Shown piece after piece: positions 44,888 through 53,972 of a stretch of 64,000 nt of DNA. Below the pieces are notes generated by a model. It was not told the origin of the DNA, made no database searches, and saw only the letters and a program-made list of their open reading frames with translations. The stretch is from Lysobacter avium (GTDB lineage Bacteria; Pseudomonadota; Gammaproteobacteria; Xanthomonadales; Xanthomonadaceae): NCBI RefSeq assembly GCF_015209745.1, contig NZ_CP063657.1, forward strand, positions 2,542,001-2,606,000, given 5' to 3'. The number at the start of each line of letters is the position of its first letter. Position 1 is the first letter of the stretch. A program made the translations under genes and the position numbers.

Positions 44888-47077
44888 TCAGAACTTGCCG
44901 TAATACCCTTCCTTGAGGGCATCAAACAGGTTGGCGGCGGTGTGCATCTCCCCGTCGTACTCGATTTCCTGGTTGCCCTTGGCCTCCACCACGCTGCCGT
45001 CCTCCAGCTCGAAGCGGTAGGTGGTGTTCTCCAGGTCGGCCTCCTTGACCAGCACGCCCTGGAAGGCGGCCGGGTTGAAGCGGAACGTGGTGCAGCCCTT
45101 CAGGCCCTGCGCGTGCGCATAGGTGTAGATGTCCTTGAAATCCTCGTAGGGATAATCGGTCGGCACGTTGGCGGTCTTGGAGATCGAACTGTCGACCCAC
45201 TTCTGCGCCGCGGCCTGCACGTCCACGTGCTGTTTGGGCGTGACGTCGTCGGCGGCGATGAAGTACTCGGGCAGGCGCGTGGCCGGCTCATCGGAGAACG
45301 GCATCGCGCCGGGATTGACCAGGCTGCGGTAGGCCAGCAGCTCGAAGGAGAACACGTCCACCTTCTCCTTGGACTTCTTGCCCTCGCGGATCACGTTGCG
45401 GCTGTAGTGGTGCGCAAACGACGGCTCGATGCCGTTGGACGCGTTGTTGGCCAGCGACAGCGAGATGGTGCCGGTCGGGGCGATCGAGCTGTGGTGGGTG
45501 AAGCGCGCTCCGACCTCGGCCAGTTCGGCAACCAGCTCGGGGGCGACTTCGGCCACGCGCTGCATGTAGCGCGAGTACCTGGCGTGCAGCACCTTGCCGG
45601 CCACTTCCTGGCCGATCTTCCAGCCATCGGCGACCATTTCCGGGCGTTTGCGCAGCATCTCGGCATCGACCGTGAACTGCTCGTCCATGATCGGCGCCGG
45701 GCCCTTCTCCTTCGCCAGCGCCAGGCCGGTTTCCCAGCCGGCGACGGCCATCTCGCGGGCCACCTGCTCGGTGAACTCGCAGGACTCGGGCGACCCGTAC
45801 TTCATCTGCAGCATGGTCACCGTCGAGCCCAGGCCGAGGAAACCCATGCCATGGCGGCGCTTGCGCATGATCTCGTCACGCTGCTGCTGCAAGGGCAGGC
45901 CGTTGATCTCCACCACGTTGTCGAGCATGCGGGTGAACACGCGCACCACTTCGCGGTACTCGTCCCAGTCAAAGCTGGCCTGCTCGGTGAAGGCGTTGCG
46001 CACGAACTTCGTCAGGTTGATCGAGCCCAGCAGGCACGCGCCGTAGGCCGGCAAAGGCTGCTCGCCGCAGGGGTTGGTCGCGCGGATGTCCTCGCACCAC
46101 CAGTTGTTGTTCATCTCGTTGACGCGGTCGATCAGGATGAAGCCCGGCTCGGCGTAGTCATAGGTGGACACCATGATCATGTCCCACAGGTGCCGGGCCT
46201 TGATGTGGCCGTAGACCTTGCAGGCAACCAGGCCATCGTCGCGGACGATGTAGTTGCGGTGGGTCGGCCAGTCGCGCCAGACCACCTGGGCGGGATCGTC
46301 GAGATCGACGTCGCCCTTCTCCTTCAGGTTGACCGGGAACACCAGCGGCCAGTCGTCATCGTCGGCCACCGCCTGCATGAAGCCGTCGGTGATCAGCAGC
46401 GACAGGTTGAACTGGCGCAGGCGGCCGTCCTCGCGCTTGGCCCGGATGAAATCCTTCACGTCCGGATGCGAGACATCGAAGGTGCCCATCTGCGCGCCGC
46501 GACGGCCCCCGGCCGAGGACACGGTGAAGCACATCTTGTCGTAGATATCCATGAAGGACATCGGCCCGGAGGTGTAGGCACCGGCGCCGGCGACGAATGC
46601 CCCGCGCGGGCGCAGGGTGCTGAATTCATAGCCGATGCCGCAGCCCGCCTTCAGGGTCAGGCCGGCCTCGTGGACCTTCTCCAGGATGCCGTCCATGGAA
46701 TCCTCGATGGTGCCCGAGACGGTGCAGTTGATCGTGCTGGTCGCCGGCTTGTGCTCCAGCGCGCCGGCATTGGAGGTGATGCGGCCGGCGGGAATAGCGC
46801 CGTGGCGCAGCGCCCAGGTGAAGCGCTCGTGCCAGTAGGCGCGCAGCTCGTCGGTGGACTCCGAGTCGGCCAGCGCACGCGCAACGCGGCGGTAGGTGGC
46901 GTCGATGTCGGCGTCCACCGGCGTGCCGTCCTTGGTCACCAGCCGGTACTTCTTGTCCCAGATATCCAACGACGCCGGCTGCATGGCGATTTTCATCACC
47001 GCCGGTGTCTCGACGCCGGATGTATTGGAATTGCCGGAAGTTTCCATGCTTGCTGCCTCGAGGCGCACCGTGCTCAT
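44888..47077 (-). CDS. nrdJa: NrdJa, catalytic part of cobalamin-dependent (class II) ribonucleotide reductase
   Basis: A 729-residue adenosylcobalamin-dependent reductase that makes deoxyribonucleotides independently of oxygen. Active-site pieces are STINCTVSGTIEDS (first Cys of the reducing pair), C337 and E339 in NPCGEQPLPAYGACLLGSINL (the radical-site loop), and IAPTGTISLSL, the family signature near residue 540. Other landmarks are [30 protein letters not shown] and HGMGFLGLG. The C-terminal Cys shuttle is missing because it lies in NrdJb. The start is MSTVRLEA at 47077 with AGGAG 11 bases upstream. No cobalamin riboswitch was seen before it. Confidence 0.95.
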   Translation of the reverse strand: MSTVRLEAASMETSGNSNTSGVETPAVMKIAMQPASLDIWDKKYRLVTKDGTPVDADIDATYRRVARALADSESTDELRAYWHERFTWALRHGAIPAGRITSNAGALEHKPATSTINCTVSGTIEDSMDGILEKVHEAGLTLKAGCGIGYEFSTLRPRGAFVAGAGAYTSGPMSFMDIYDKMCFTVSSAGGRRGAQMGTFDVSHPDVKDFIRAKREDGRLRQFNLSLLITDGFMQAVADDDDWPLVFPVNLKEKGDVDLDDPAQVVWRDWPTHRNYIVRDDGLVACKVYGHIKARHLWDMIMVSTYDYAEPGFILIDRVNEMNNNWWCEDIRATNPCGEQPLPAYGACLLGSINLTKFVRNAFTEQASFDWDEYREVVRVFTRMLDNVVEINGLPLQQQRDEIMRKRRHGMGFLGLGSTVTMLQMKYGSPESCEFTEQVAREMAVAGWETGLALAKEKGPAPIMDEQFTVDAEMLRKRPEMVADGWKIGQEVAGKVLHARYSRYMQRVAEVAPELVAELAEVGARFTHHSSIAPTGTISLSLANNASNGIEPSFAHHYSRNVIREGKKSKEKVDVFSFELLAYRSLVNPGAMPFSDEPATRLPEYFIAADDVTPKQHVDVQAAAQKWVDSSISKTANVPTDYPYEDFKDIYTYAHAQGLKGCTTFRFNPAAFQGVLVKEADLENTTYRFELEDGSVVEAKGNQEIEYDGEMHTAANLFDALKEGYYGKF

Positions 47078-47492
47078 GCCTGAACTTTCTCCTGGGTGGT
47101 CGCTGCTGGCGCGACCGGAATGCGTGATTCGGGCCGGATCGTCCGGCGCGGAATGGCGTCTTGCGTTGGTAGTGCGGATGACGACGGCGCCGATAGCCAC
47201 GAAAGCGCCAGCGAAGGGCCTCCCACAACCCCTTCGGACAACGATGCGGCATCAGCCAGCGCAGCCGAAAGACCCAAATGCTGGGCTTATCGCCCGCCAT
47301 GACCACAACATGTTGTGTCGATGACAGGAAACAAAGCTACCGCCCCGATCCGGTCAAGTCAACGCTGGCGAACAATGCCGTTTGCCGCTAGGGGCAGCCC
47401 GCCGGTGCACCGGAAAAGACCCACTTCATCGACGATTTACCGGCGTTGAACCACACTTGGAGATTGGTCTTGCCACCTGCCCGGTACCGCGT
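47078..47492. other. Divergent control region between nrdJa and the DegP/Q gene
   Basis: A 415-base gap. Besides the NrdR-box-like palindrome at 47303-47318, it holds a seven-base stem (CGAAGGG at 47212-47218 with CCCTTCG at 47230-47236) in the presumed nrdJa leader. I see no B12-box or other cobalamin-riboswitch core, no RNA gene and no coding frame. Confidence 0.5.
47303..47318. promoter_or_regulatory. NrdR-box-like palindrome upstream of nrdJa
   Basis: CCACAACATGTTGTGT contains the perfect 14-base palindrome CACAACATGTTGTG (47304-47317) and resembles the NrdR box ACACwATATwTTGTGT seen before ribonucleotide reductase genes. It lies 226 bases before the nrdJa ATG. NrdR boxes usually occur in pairs about 30 bases apart; no second copy is clear. 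Confidence 0.55.
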
Positions 47493-48959
47493 ATGAGCAA
47501 CCATTCCACGTCCCATCGACCTTCCCTGAGCATCTTGGCGATGCTGGCCCTGGCAGCGCTGTTCGGCGGCGTGGTCGCCGGCACCGTCCTGCACGGCCTG
47601 CAAACGCCGGCGATGGCCGCGCCTGCCAGCCAGACAGCCGCGCCCGTGGTCACGCCGATGAGCGCCTCGCTCCCCTCGGCGGTAGGCGGGCAGCCCCTGC
47701 CATCGCTGGCGCCGATGCTCGCCCGGGTCACTCCCGCGGTGGTGAGTGTCCAGGCCAAACAGCGCGTGCGGCTCAACAACCCCTTCGCCAACGACCCGAT
47801 CTTCCGCCGCATGTTTCCGCATATCCCGCAGGAGCGCATCGAGCAGTCACTGGGGTCGGGCGTCATCGTTGATGCCGGCCGCGGCTATGTGCTCACCAAC
47901 CACCACGTCATCGAGGGCGCCGAGGAGGTCACGGTAACGCTCGCTGACGGGCGCACGCTGGCGGCGGAGTTCATCGGCTCCGATCCGGACACCGACGTGG
48001 CGGTGATGCGGATTCCTGCCGAGGGACTGCAACAGGTCACCCTGGCCGATTCGGGCGACCTGCGCGTGGGCGATTTCGTGGTCGCGGTCGGCAATCCGTT
48101 CGGCATCGGCCAGACGGTCACCTCCGGCATCGTCTCCGCCGTCGGCCGCACCGGCCTGCGCGGGCTGGGCTACCAGAGCTTCATCCAGACCGATGCCTCG
48201 ATCAATCCGGGCAACTCCGGTGGCGCGCTGGTCAACCTGGACGGCCAACTGGTCGGCATCAACACCGCCAGCTTCAACCCGCGCGGCAGCATGGCCGGCA
48301 ACATCGGCCTGGGCTTCGCGATTCCGGCCAACCTCGCGCGCAATGTCATGGATCAACTCGTCACCAGCGGCGAAGTCCGGCGCGGCACCTTTGGACTGGA
48401 TGCCCAGGATGTCGACGCCCGCCTGGCCAAGGCCCTGAAGCTGGACGACGCGCGCGGAGCCCTGGTGACGCGGGTCCACGCGGACTCCGCTGCCGCGGCT
48501 GCCGGGGTGAAATCCGGTGATGTGATCGTGGCGGCCGACGGCGAACGGATCGACAGCCGCGACAGCTTGCGCAACTTCGAGGGGTTGCATGCCATCGGCA
48601 GCAAAGTGCAACTGGACATCCGTCGCGACGGCAAGCCGCTGCGCCTGACCGCCACCTTGAAGGAGCAACCGCGCGCGTTGGCCGGCGCCAGCCTGGATCC
48701 GCGATTGGACGGGGCCGGCTTCAGCGAGCTGCCGGAGCGTCTGCGCCAGGCCGGGGTGTCCGGCGTCCTGGTGGAGTCGGTCGCCCAGGGCAGTCGCGCC
48801 GCGGCCAGCGGCATGCGCGAGGGCGATGTGGTGATGGCTTCCAGCGCCGGCGCGTTCGAGGATCTGGCCGGCTTCCGCGCGGGCTTCACACGACCTCCTG
48901 CACAGTTGGTTTTGCAGATCGTTCGCGGCAATCAACGCGGTGTGCTGCAGATGCAATAA
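47493..48959 (+). CDS. DegP/DegQ-family periplasmic serine protease
   Basis: A 488-residue HtrA protease with signal anchor (SILAMLALAALFGGVVAGTVL) and a linker. The chymotrypsin-like domain has triad H138 (TNHHVIEG), D168 (DPDTDVAVMR) and S242 (GNSGGALVN). Two PDZ domains follow, near residues 290-375 and 400-480. The LA loop in NDPIFRRMFPHIPQERIEQS is of DegQ length. It would degrade or chaperone misfolded envelope proteins. MSNHST at 47493 is the preferred start; in-frame sequence upstream is unconserved. A trio of envelope stress genes follows. Confidence 0.93.
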   Translation: MSNHSTSHRPSLSILAMLALAALFGGVVAGTVLHGLQTPAMAAPASQTAAPVVTPMSASLPSAVGGQPLPSLAPMLARVTPAVVSVQAKQRVRLNNPFANDPIFRRMFPHIPQERIEQSLGSGVIVDAGRGYVLTNHHVIEGAEEVTVTLADGRTLAAEFIGSDPDTDVAVMRIPAEGLQQVTLADSGDLRVGDFVVAVGNPFGIGQTVTSGIVSAVGRTGLRGLGYQSFIQTDASINPGNSGGALVNLDGQLVGINTASFNPRGSMAGNIGLGFAIPANLARNVMDQLVTSGEVRRGTFGLDAQDVDARLAKALKLDDARGALVTRVHADSAAAAAGVKSGDVIVAADGERIDSRDSLRNFEGLHAIGSKVQLDIRRDGKPLRLTATLKEQPRALAGASLDPRLDGAGFSELPERLRQAGVSGVLVESVAQGSRAAASGMREGDVVMASSAGAFEDLAGFRAGFTRPPAQLVLQIVRGNQRGVLQMQ

Positions 48960-48990
48960 ATCCCAAGATCCCCCATCAGGAGCGATATCA

Positions 48991-49392
48991 ATGAATCCGA
49001 CCGATACCACCGCCAACAATCCGTCCAGCACCCTCGGAACCAATCCGACCCAGTCGGTCAAGTCGAACCTCGGCGAGGCGGGCAACCATCTCAAGCAGGC
49101 GGCGCAGCACACCGGCGAGACATTGAAGGGCGCCGCCAGCGCCGCAGGTGAGGAACTCCGCTCCGGCCAGACCAGCATCAAGTCCGAGCTGTCCGAGAGC
49201 GCATCGGCAACCAGGAAGGCCGCGGGCGACGTCGCCGGCGCCGCACGTGAACAGGCCGACGAGTTGATGGAGAAAGGCCGCGACCTGCTGGACAGCGCCT
49301 CGGAGTTGATCCGCGAGCGTCCGATGGCCGCCTTCGGTGCCGCTCTCGCCGCCGGCTGGGTGCTTGCCAAGCTCACCCGCAACAACGACTAA
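48991..49392 (+). CDS. YqjD/ElaB-like (DUF883) membrane-anchored protein
   Basis: A 133-residue protein with a long amphipathic helix (residues about 25-105; repeated Ala/Glu/Lys heptads such as LKGAASAAGEELRSG and GAAREQADELMEKGRDLLDS) and a C-terminal membrane anchor RERPMAAFGAALAAGWVLAKL. This is the layout of YqjD/ElaB proteins, which tether ribosomes to the inner membrane in stationary phase in E. coli. AGGAG lies upstream of the ATG at 48991. It is the first of three adjacent genes in the same arrangement as yqjD-yqjE-yqjK. Confidence 0.85.
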   Translation: MNPTDTTANNPSSTLGTNPTQSVKSNLGEAGNHLKQAAQHTGETLKGAASAAGEELRSGQTSIKSELSESASATRKAAGDVAGAAREQADELMEKGRDLLDSASELIRERPMAAFGAALAAGWVLAKLTRNND

Positions 49393-49401
49393 GCCGCCGC
49401 G

Positions 49402-49953
49402 ATGGAAAGCCACGGCGAAGACGAGCGGCGTCAGGATGATCCACCCGTGGCCGATGAGCTGCGGGAGGCCTTGCGCCAGATCGGCCAGACCGGTCAGGCC
49501 AGCCTCTCCGCAGCAGGGGATACGGCCAAGGCATTGCGTGCACTGGTGGCGGCGGATGTGTCGCTCGCGCGCAGTGCCTTGGGTCGAACCCTGGCGATGA
49601 GCGGGGTGGCCATCGTTTGCGGGGCCACCGCGTGGCTGTTCCTGATGGGCGCCCTGGTGGTGTTCCTCAACGGTGCCACGGTGCTGACCTGGACTGCAGC
49701 ACTGCTCATTCCGGCGGCACTGAGCCTGGTGGCTGCCGGCATTGCCACATGGGCCGCGGTGCATTACTTCGGCTTTACCCGCCTGGACGCAACCCGGCGC
49801 CAACTTGCCAGGCTCGGGGTCGGCGAGCTTTCGGACGTGATGCCGTCCCCGGATTCCGCCGAGTGCGCGCGCGATGCGGAGTCCGCGAATGACGAGAAGC
49901 AACGTGCGCTGAAGCAGGCACAACGCGTATCGACCGGGCAGGCAGGTCCGTGA
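49402..49953 (+). CDS. YqjE-like phage-holin-family (DUF1469) protein
   Basis: A 183-residue protein with a helical N-terminal part (ELREALRQIGQTGQASLSAA), two adjacent membrane helices (LAMSGVAIVCGATAWLFLMG and LTWTAALLIPAALSLVAAG) and a charged C-terminal tail. This matches the DUF1469/holin-X family member YqjE that accompanies YqjD-like proteins. It is 9 bases after the preceding gene. Role unknown; envelope stress or membrane stability is presumed. Confidence 0.82.
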   Translation: MESHGEDERRQDDPPVADELREALRQIGQTGQASLSAAGDTAKALRALVAADVSLARSALGRTLAMSGVAIVCGATAWLFLMGALVVFLNGATVLTWTAALLIPAALSLVAAGIATWAAVHYFGFTRLDATRRQLARLGVGELSDVMPSPDSAECARDAESANDEKQRALKQAQRVSTGQAGP

Positions 49954-50056
49954 ACTGCGTGCCGGGGTGCCGGTGCCGCGGTCGCTGCGCAACTTTCACT
50001 TCTGCGGAGACCCGCCAGTCTGCGTCGCAACGCCATGACGGCGCAGGGGAAAAACG

Positions 50057-50545
50057 ATGAATTTCGAAAAGCTCAAGAACAAGGTCGACCAGGCCGAGAA
50101 CACTTTGGAGGCCAACGAGCGTCAGGTTGGCGCGGACATGCGCCAACTCAGGGACTCGTGGCGGGCCCTGTGGTCACCGGGCCGGATCATCGTCGTCGGA
50201 CTGGCGAGCGGGTTCCTGATCGGGCGCGCTGAACCATTGCAGACGGTCGCCCGCAGCGGCGGCTTGCTGCGCATGAGCAGCACGCTGATGAACCTGTTTT
50301 CCGGGGTCACAGCCGCTTCGGCGGCAAGCGACGCAGAAGACGCGGAAGAAGCCGTCGACGAGAAGGTCCAACGATCCGGTTTAGCCGACGGGCCCGCCGC
50401 TGCTCCCGCACCCCGGGTCGCGGCCAGCGCCGATTCGGCACGCCGCCAGCGACGCCAATTGCCCCCAGATACCAATGACAGCGCGGCACAGGATTATCTG
50501 GAGCGCTTGGCCTCCGCGGCCCGCCAGGCAGGAGGCAACGGCTGA
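50057..50545 (+). CDS. YqjK-like third gene of the YqjD/E trio
   Basis: A 162-residue protein. The N-terminal coiled segment MNFEKLKNKVDQAENTLEANE leads to one short hydrophobic helix (GRIIVVGLASGFLIGRA, residues about 43-59), followed by an Ala-rich acidic and then Arg/Pro-rich tail ending in NDSAAQDYLERLASAARQ. Position after DUF883 and DUF1469 genes corresponds to YqjK; sequence similarity itself is weak. It is 2 bases from the AI-2E-family gene. Confidence 0.7.
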   Translation: MNFEKLKNKVDQAENTLEANERQVGADMRQLRDSWRALWSPGRIIVVGLASGFLIGRAEPLQTVARSGGLLRMSSTLMNLFSGVTAASAASDAEDAEEAVDEKVQRSGLADGPAAAPAPRVAASADSARRQRRQLPPDTNDSAAQDYLERLASAARQAGGNG

Positions 50546-50547
50546 CC

Positions 50548-51714
50548 ATGGCCGCAGGGCCTGCGGATCCGGGCTCGCCTTCCGCGCAGGGTGACCCGTC
50601 CTTACCGCTCCCTGCCACGGTGGATGTTGGCGCGTCGGCATTGGCCGGCGATGAGGATCCGCCGCTTTCAGCCGTACGACCACGAGCGTCACACGCGCTC
50701 AATCTGCTCGCCACGCTGGCGGTCGGCTATACCCTCTGGCTCGCTCAGGGGGTGGTGCTTCCGATTCTGCTGGGGATGTTCTTCGCCCTGATCGGCAACC
50801 CCATCATCCGCGGGCTGCGACGATTGCACGTTCCACGCGTGCTCGGCGCAACCATCGTTTTGCTTGGCGGGCTGGCGGCCACGGTCGCGCTGGGCTACCA
50901 ACTGGCCCAGCCTGCCGCCGAATGGGCCCGCCAGGTGCCCAAGGAGCTCGGGCGGCTGGCGCCGAAATTGCGCGAGATGAGCAAGCCGGTCCACGCCGCC
51001 AGCGAAGCGGCGGAGAGCATCGCCCGCGCCACCGAGTCGGGGGATGGCAAGAAAGTCGATGTCGTCCGCACCGAGGTCAACGACCCCTACAAATCGCTGA
51101 CGGCCACCCCCATGATGCTCACGTCCCTGCTGGCAGTGATCCTGCTGACCTTCTTCTTCATGGTCTATGGCGAAAACCTGCAACGCAATGCGATATCGCT
51201 GCTGCCGAGCCGCCAGCAAAAGCGCGTCACCGTGGAGATCATGCAATCCATCGAGCGCGAGATATCGCGCTATGTGCTCACGATCAGCGCGATCAACCTG
51301 ATCCTCGGCCTGGCGCTGGCGGGATCGTTCTACCTGCTCGGCGTCCCGTTGGCCGAAGCACTGCTGTGGGGCACCATGGCCGCGGTGCTCAACTTCGCCC
51401 CCTACGTCGGGCCGCTGATCGGCATCATCATCATGTTGCTGATGGGGTTCGTGGCCTTTGACGAGGCCTGGATGTCGCTGGTGCCCGCTGGTATCTACCT
51501 GGCCCTGCACACACTCGAGGGCCAGATCCTGACGCCGGTCATTCTGGGCCGGCAGATGCGCTTGTCGCCGCTGGTGCTGATCATGGCGCTGATGGCGTTC
51601 GGCTCGCTGTGGGGCATCATCGGACTGCTGCTGGCGGTGCCATTGCTGGTCTGCGTCAAAATCAGCCTGTCGCGGATCGAGGGCCTGGAAGGCTGGGCGC
51701 GCCTGCTGGAGTGA
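50548..51714 (+). CDS. AI-2E/PerM-family transporter
   Basis: A 388-residue polytopic protein of the AI-2E transporter (PerM/YdiK) family. It has a 45-residue Pro/Asp-rich N-terminal extension, then pairs of helices in the first third and a soluble loop (residues 120-190, rich in Glu and Lys). The remaining helices follow, including GVPLAEALLWGTMAAVLNFAPYVGPLIG and LEGQILTPVILGRQMRLSP, the family signature. The substrate is uncertain; members export ions or small signals. It begins 2 bases after the YqjK-like gene, suggesting one transcript. Confidence 0.88.
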   Translation: MAAGPADPGSPSAQGDPSLPLPATVDVGASALAGDEDPPLSAVRPRASHALNLLATLAVGYTLWLAQGVVLPILLGMFFALIGNPIIRGLRRLHVPRVLGATIVLLGGLAATVALGYQLAQPAAEWARQVPKELGRLAPKLREMSKPVHAASEAAESIARATESGDGKKVDVVRTEVNDPYKSLTATPMMLTSLLAVILLTFFFMVYGENLQRNAISLLPSRQQKRVTVEIMQSIEREISRYVLTISAINLILGLALAGSFYLLGVPLAEALLWGTMAAVLNFAPYVGPLIGIIIMLLMGFVAFDEAWMSLVPAGIYLALHTLEGQILTPVILGRQMRLSPLVLIMALMAFGSLWGIIGLLLAVPLLVCVKISLSRIEGLEGWARLLE

Positions 51715-51745
51715 TCGCCGTTTTTCGACGGGCTAGAATGAACGC

Positions 51746-52477
51746 GTGAGCTTTCCCGTCCGCGCCATCACCCTCGACCTTGACGACACGATCTGGCCGA
51801 TCGCGCCGGCCATCGTGGGCGCGGAGGCTGCACTTGAGGCGTGGATGGCGGCAAACGCACCGCGCGCCGCACGGATGTGGCCGCCCAGAGAGCGCCAGCG
51901 GCTGCGTGAACTGGCCAACCACGAGCGTCCGCGGCTCGCCCACGACATGACCGCGCAACGCCAGTGGATGATCGAGCGCATGCTGGTGCTCGCCGACGAG
52001 GACGTCGAGTTGGCCGATTCGGCCTATGACGCCTACTTCGCCGCGCGCTGCGATGTGACGCACTACCCCGACAGCGTCGCCGCGCTGGAGCGCCTGGCGG
52101 CGCGGGTGCCGCTGGCCGCCGTCAGCAACGGCAACGCCTGCCTGGACACGATCGGCCTGATGCACCTGTTCCGGTTCCAGCTCGGCGCGCGCGAACACGG
52201 GGCCGCCAAGCCGGACGCGAGCATATTCCACGCCGCCTGCGAGCGCCTCGGCCTGCCCCGCGAGCAGGTCCTGCACGTCGGCGACGATCCTTACATGGAC
52301 GTGATCGGCGCGCGCCGGGCCGGCCTGCGTGCCTGCTGGATCAACCGTTCCGACGATCACGGCCGGTCCCAGCCGTGGCCCGATGCGCGGCCGCGTCCCG
52401 ACCTCGAATTTCCCACACTTGCCGCGTTGGCCGACTGGCTCGACGCGGCGCACGCCAAGGAGTCGATCCGTCCATGA
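51746..52477 (+). CDS. HAD-superfamily hydrolase (subfamily IA)
   Basis: A 243-residue HAD phosphatase. Motif I is ITLDLDDTIWP near residue 10, motif II is AAVSNGN, motif III Lys is in AAKPDASIFHAACER, and motif IV is VLHVGDDPYMDVIGARRAG. The cap domain lies between. The GTG start at 51746 is followed by MSFPVRAITLDLDD. A TAGAAT -10-like hexamer at 51734-51739 lies just upstream. Its stop overlaps the next start (ATGA), so it is coupled to the aminopeptidase. It resembles YigB, but the substrate is not known. Confidence 0.88.
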   Translation: MSFPVRAITLDLDDTIWPIAPAIVGAEAALEAWMAANAPRAARMWPPRERQRLRELANHERPRLAHDMTAQRQWMIERMLVLADEDVELADSAYDAYFAARCDVTHYPDSVAALERLAARVPLAAVSNGNACLDTIGLMHLFRFQLGAREHGAAKPDASIFHAACERLGLPREQVLHVGDDPYMDVIGARRAGLRACWINRSDDHGRSQPWPDARPRPDLEFPTLAALADWLDAAHAKESIRP

Positions 52478-53847
52478 GTCTGCCGTCTGGCTTTACCGAT
52501 GCCACCACCGATGCCCTGCCCCTGCACATCGTCAGCCCCGACCGGCTGGAGCAGTGGCGCGCGACCCAATTACCGGCGCATGGCAAATGGCTGGACGCGC
52601 AGGCGTTCGATGCCAGCCCGGGGTCGGTGGCGTTGCTGTCGGCGGGCGATGGCAGCATTGCGGGTGCGGTGATCGGCGTGGCGGACCGCGCCGACGCCTA
52701 TTGCTACGCACATGCGCCTTTTGCGCTGCCCGCCGGCACGGTCTGGAAGCCCGCCCAAGACTCGGACCCGGTGGAGGCGACCAACCTGCAACTGGGCTGG
52801 GGCCTGGGCAGTTACCGCTTCGCCCGCTACCGCAAGCCCAGGCGCGCACCGGCCGAGCTGGCGGCTGCTCCATCGCAGGAAGTGCGTGACGTCATCGCCG
52901 CGTGCCTGCGGGTGCGCGACTGGGTCACCACGCCCACCGAGGACATGGGTCCGCAGCAACTGGAGGATGCCGCGCGCGAGCTCGCCGACAGCCACGGCGC
53001 GACGCTGGAAGTGATCGCCGGCGACGCCCTGCTGGAGCAGAACTTTCCCACCATCCACGCCGTGGGCCGCTCATCCCATCGGGTTCCCCGTTTGATCGCC
53101 CTGCGCTGGGGCAAGCCCGGGCATCCTCACCTGGCCCTGGTCGGCAAGGGCGTGTGCTTCGACACCGGCGGGTTGGACATGAAGGCCCCTGATGGCATGC
53201 GCAACATGAAGAAGGATATGGGCGGCGCCGCTCACGCCCTGGCCCTGGCCGGGCTGGTCATGGCGCAGGCCCTGCCGGTTCAGCTGACGGTGCTGGTGGC
53301 GGCGGTGGAAAACGCGGTCGGCCCGGATTCCTTCCGCCCCGGCGACGTCATCACGACGCGCAAGGGCATCACGGTGGAGGTCGACAACACCGACGCCGAA
53401 GGGCGGCTGGTGCTCTGCGACGCGCTGGCCTACGCCTGCGAGCAGGGCCCCGACACCATCATCGATTTCGCCACCCTCACCGGCGCCGCCCGCGTGGCGC
53501 TTGGGCCGGACCTGCCGGCGCTGTTCGCCAACGACGACACCCTGGCGCGGCAGTGGCTCGATGCCGGCGAAGCGACCCGCGATCCGGTCTGGCGCATGCC
53601 GCTGTGGCGACCCTACCTGCGCTACCTGGACAGCAGCATCGCCGACATCGCCAATGCCGGTTCGCGCATGGCCGGCTCGGTGACAGCTGCGTTGTATCTG
53701 GAGCGCTTCATCAGCGAGGGCCAGAAGTGGGCCCACCTGGATGTCTACGCGTGGAACGACAAGGACCGCCCGGGACGCCCGGCCGGCGGCGAGGCGCTGG
53801 CGCTGCGCTCGGCGTGGACGATGCTCAAGCAACGCTACGGGCACTGA
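52474..53847 (+). CDS. M17 leucyl aminopeptidase family protein
   Basis: A 457-residue di-metal aminopeptidase. Metal and catalytic residues lie in VGKGVCFDTGGLDMKAPDGM near residue 230, MKKDMGGAAHALALAG, and the family signature NTDAEGRLVLCDALAYA near residue 310. The N-terminal domain (1-150) is divergent, as usual. Compared with PepA, this branch has the shorter N-terminal domain and GLDMK rather than GLSLK. It releases N-terminal amino acids from peptides in the cytosol. The start ATG overlaps the HAD stop by four bases. Confidence 0.93.
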   Translation: MSLPSGFTDATTDALPLHIVSPDRLEQWRATQLPAHGKWLDAQAFDASPGSVALLSAGDGSIAGAVIGVADRADAYCYAHAPFALPAGTVWKPAQDSDPVEATNLQLGWGLGSYRFARYRKPRRAPAELAAAPSQEVRDVIAACLRVRDWVTTPTEDMGPQQLEDAARELADSHGATLEVIAGDALLEQNFPTIHAVGRSSHRVPRLIALRWGKPGHPHLALVGKGVCFDTGGLDMKAPDGMRNMKKDMGGAAHALALAGLVMAQALPVQLTVLVAAVENAVGPDSFRPGDVITTRKGITVEVDNTDAEGRLVLCDALAYACEQGPDTIIDFATLTGAARVALGPDLPALFANDDTLARQWLDAGEATRDPVWRMPLWRPYLRYLDSSIADIANAGSRMAGSVTAALYLERFISEGQKWAHLDVYAWNDKDRPGRPAGGEALALRSAWTMLKQRYGH

Positions 53848-53972
53848 GTCATCGGGGCGCGCGCCCAGTCGGATCCGCGCACGAGCTTGGCGCCGTTGGA
53901 GCGCAGGTCCACTCGTCACCGCTTTCCCGATTGCGAGGGTGTATGAAGGGGTGACAGCCAGCGGACCTTGCC

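Noticed and set aside
47078..47492. Possible cobalamin riboswitch upstream of the B12-dependent reductase
   Set aside because: I could not find the B12-box or the conserved core; only a short hairpin and the NrdR-like palindrome are seen.
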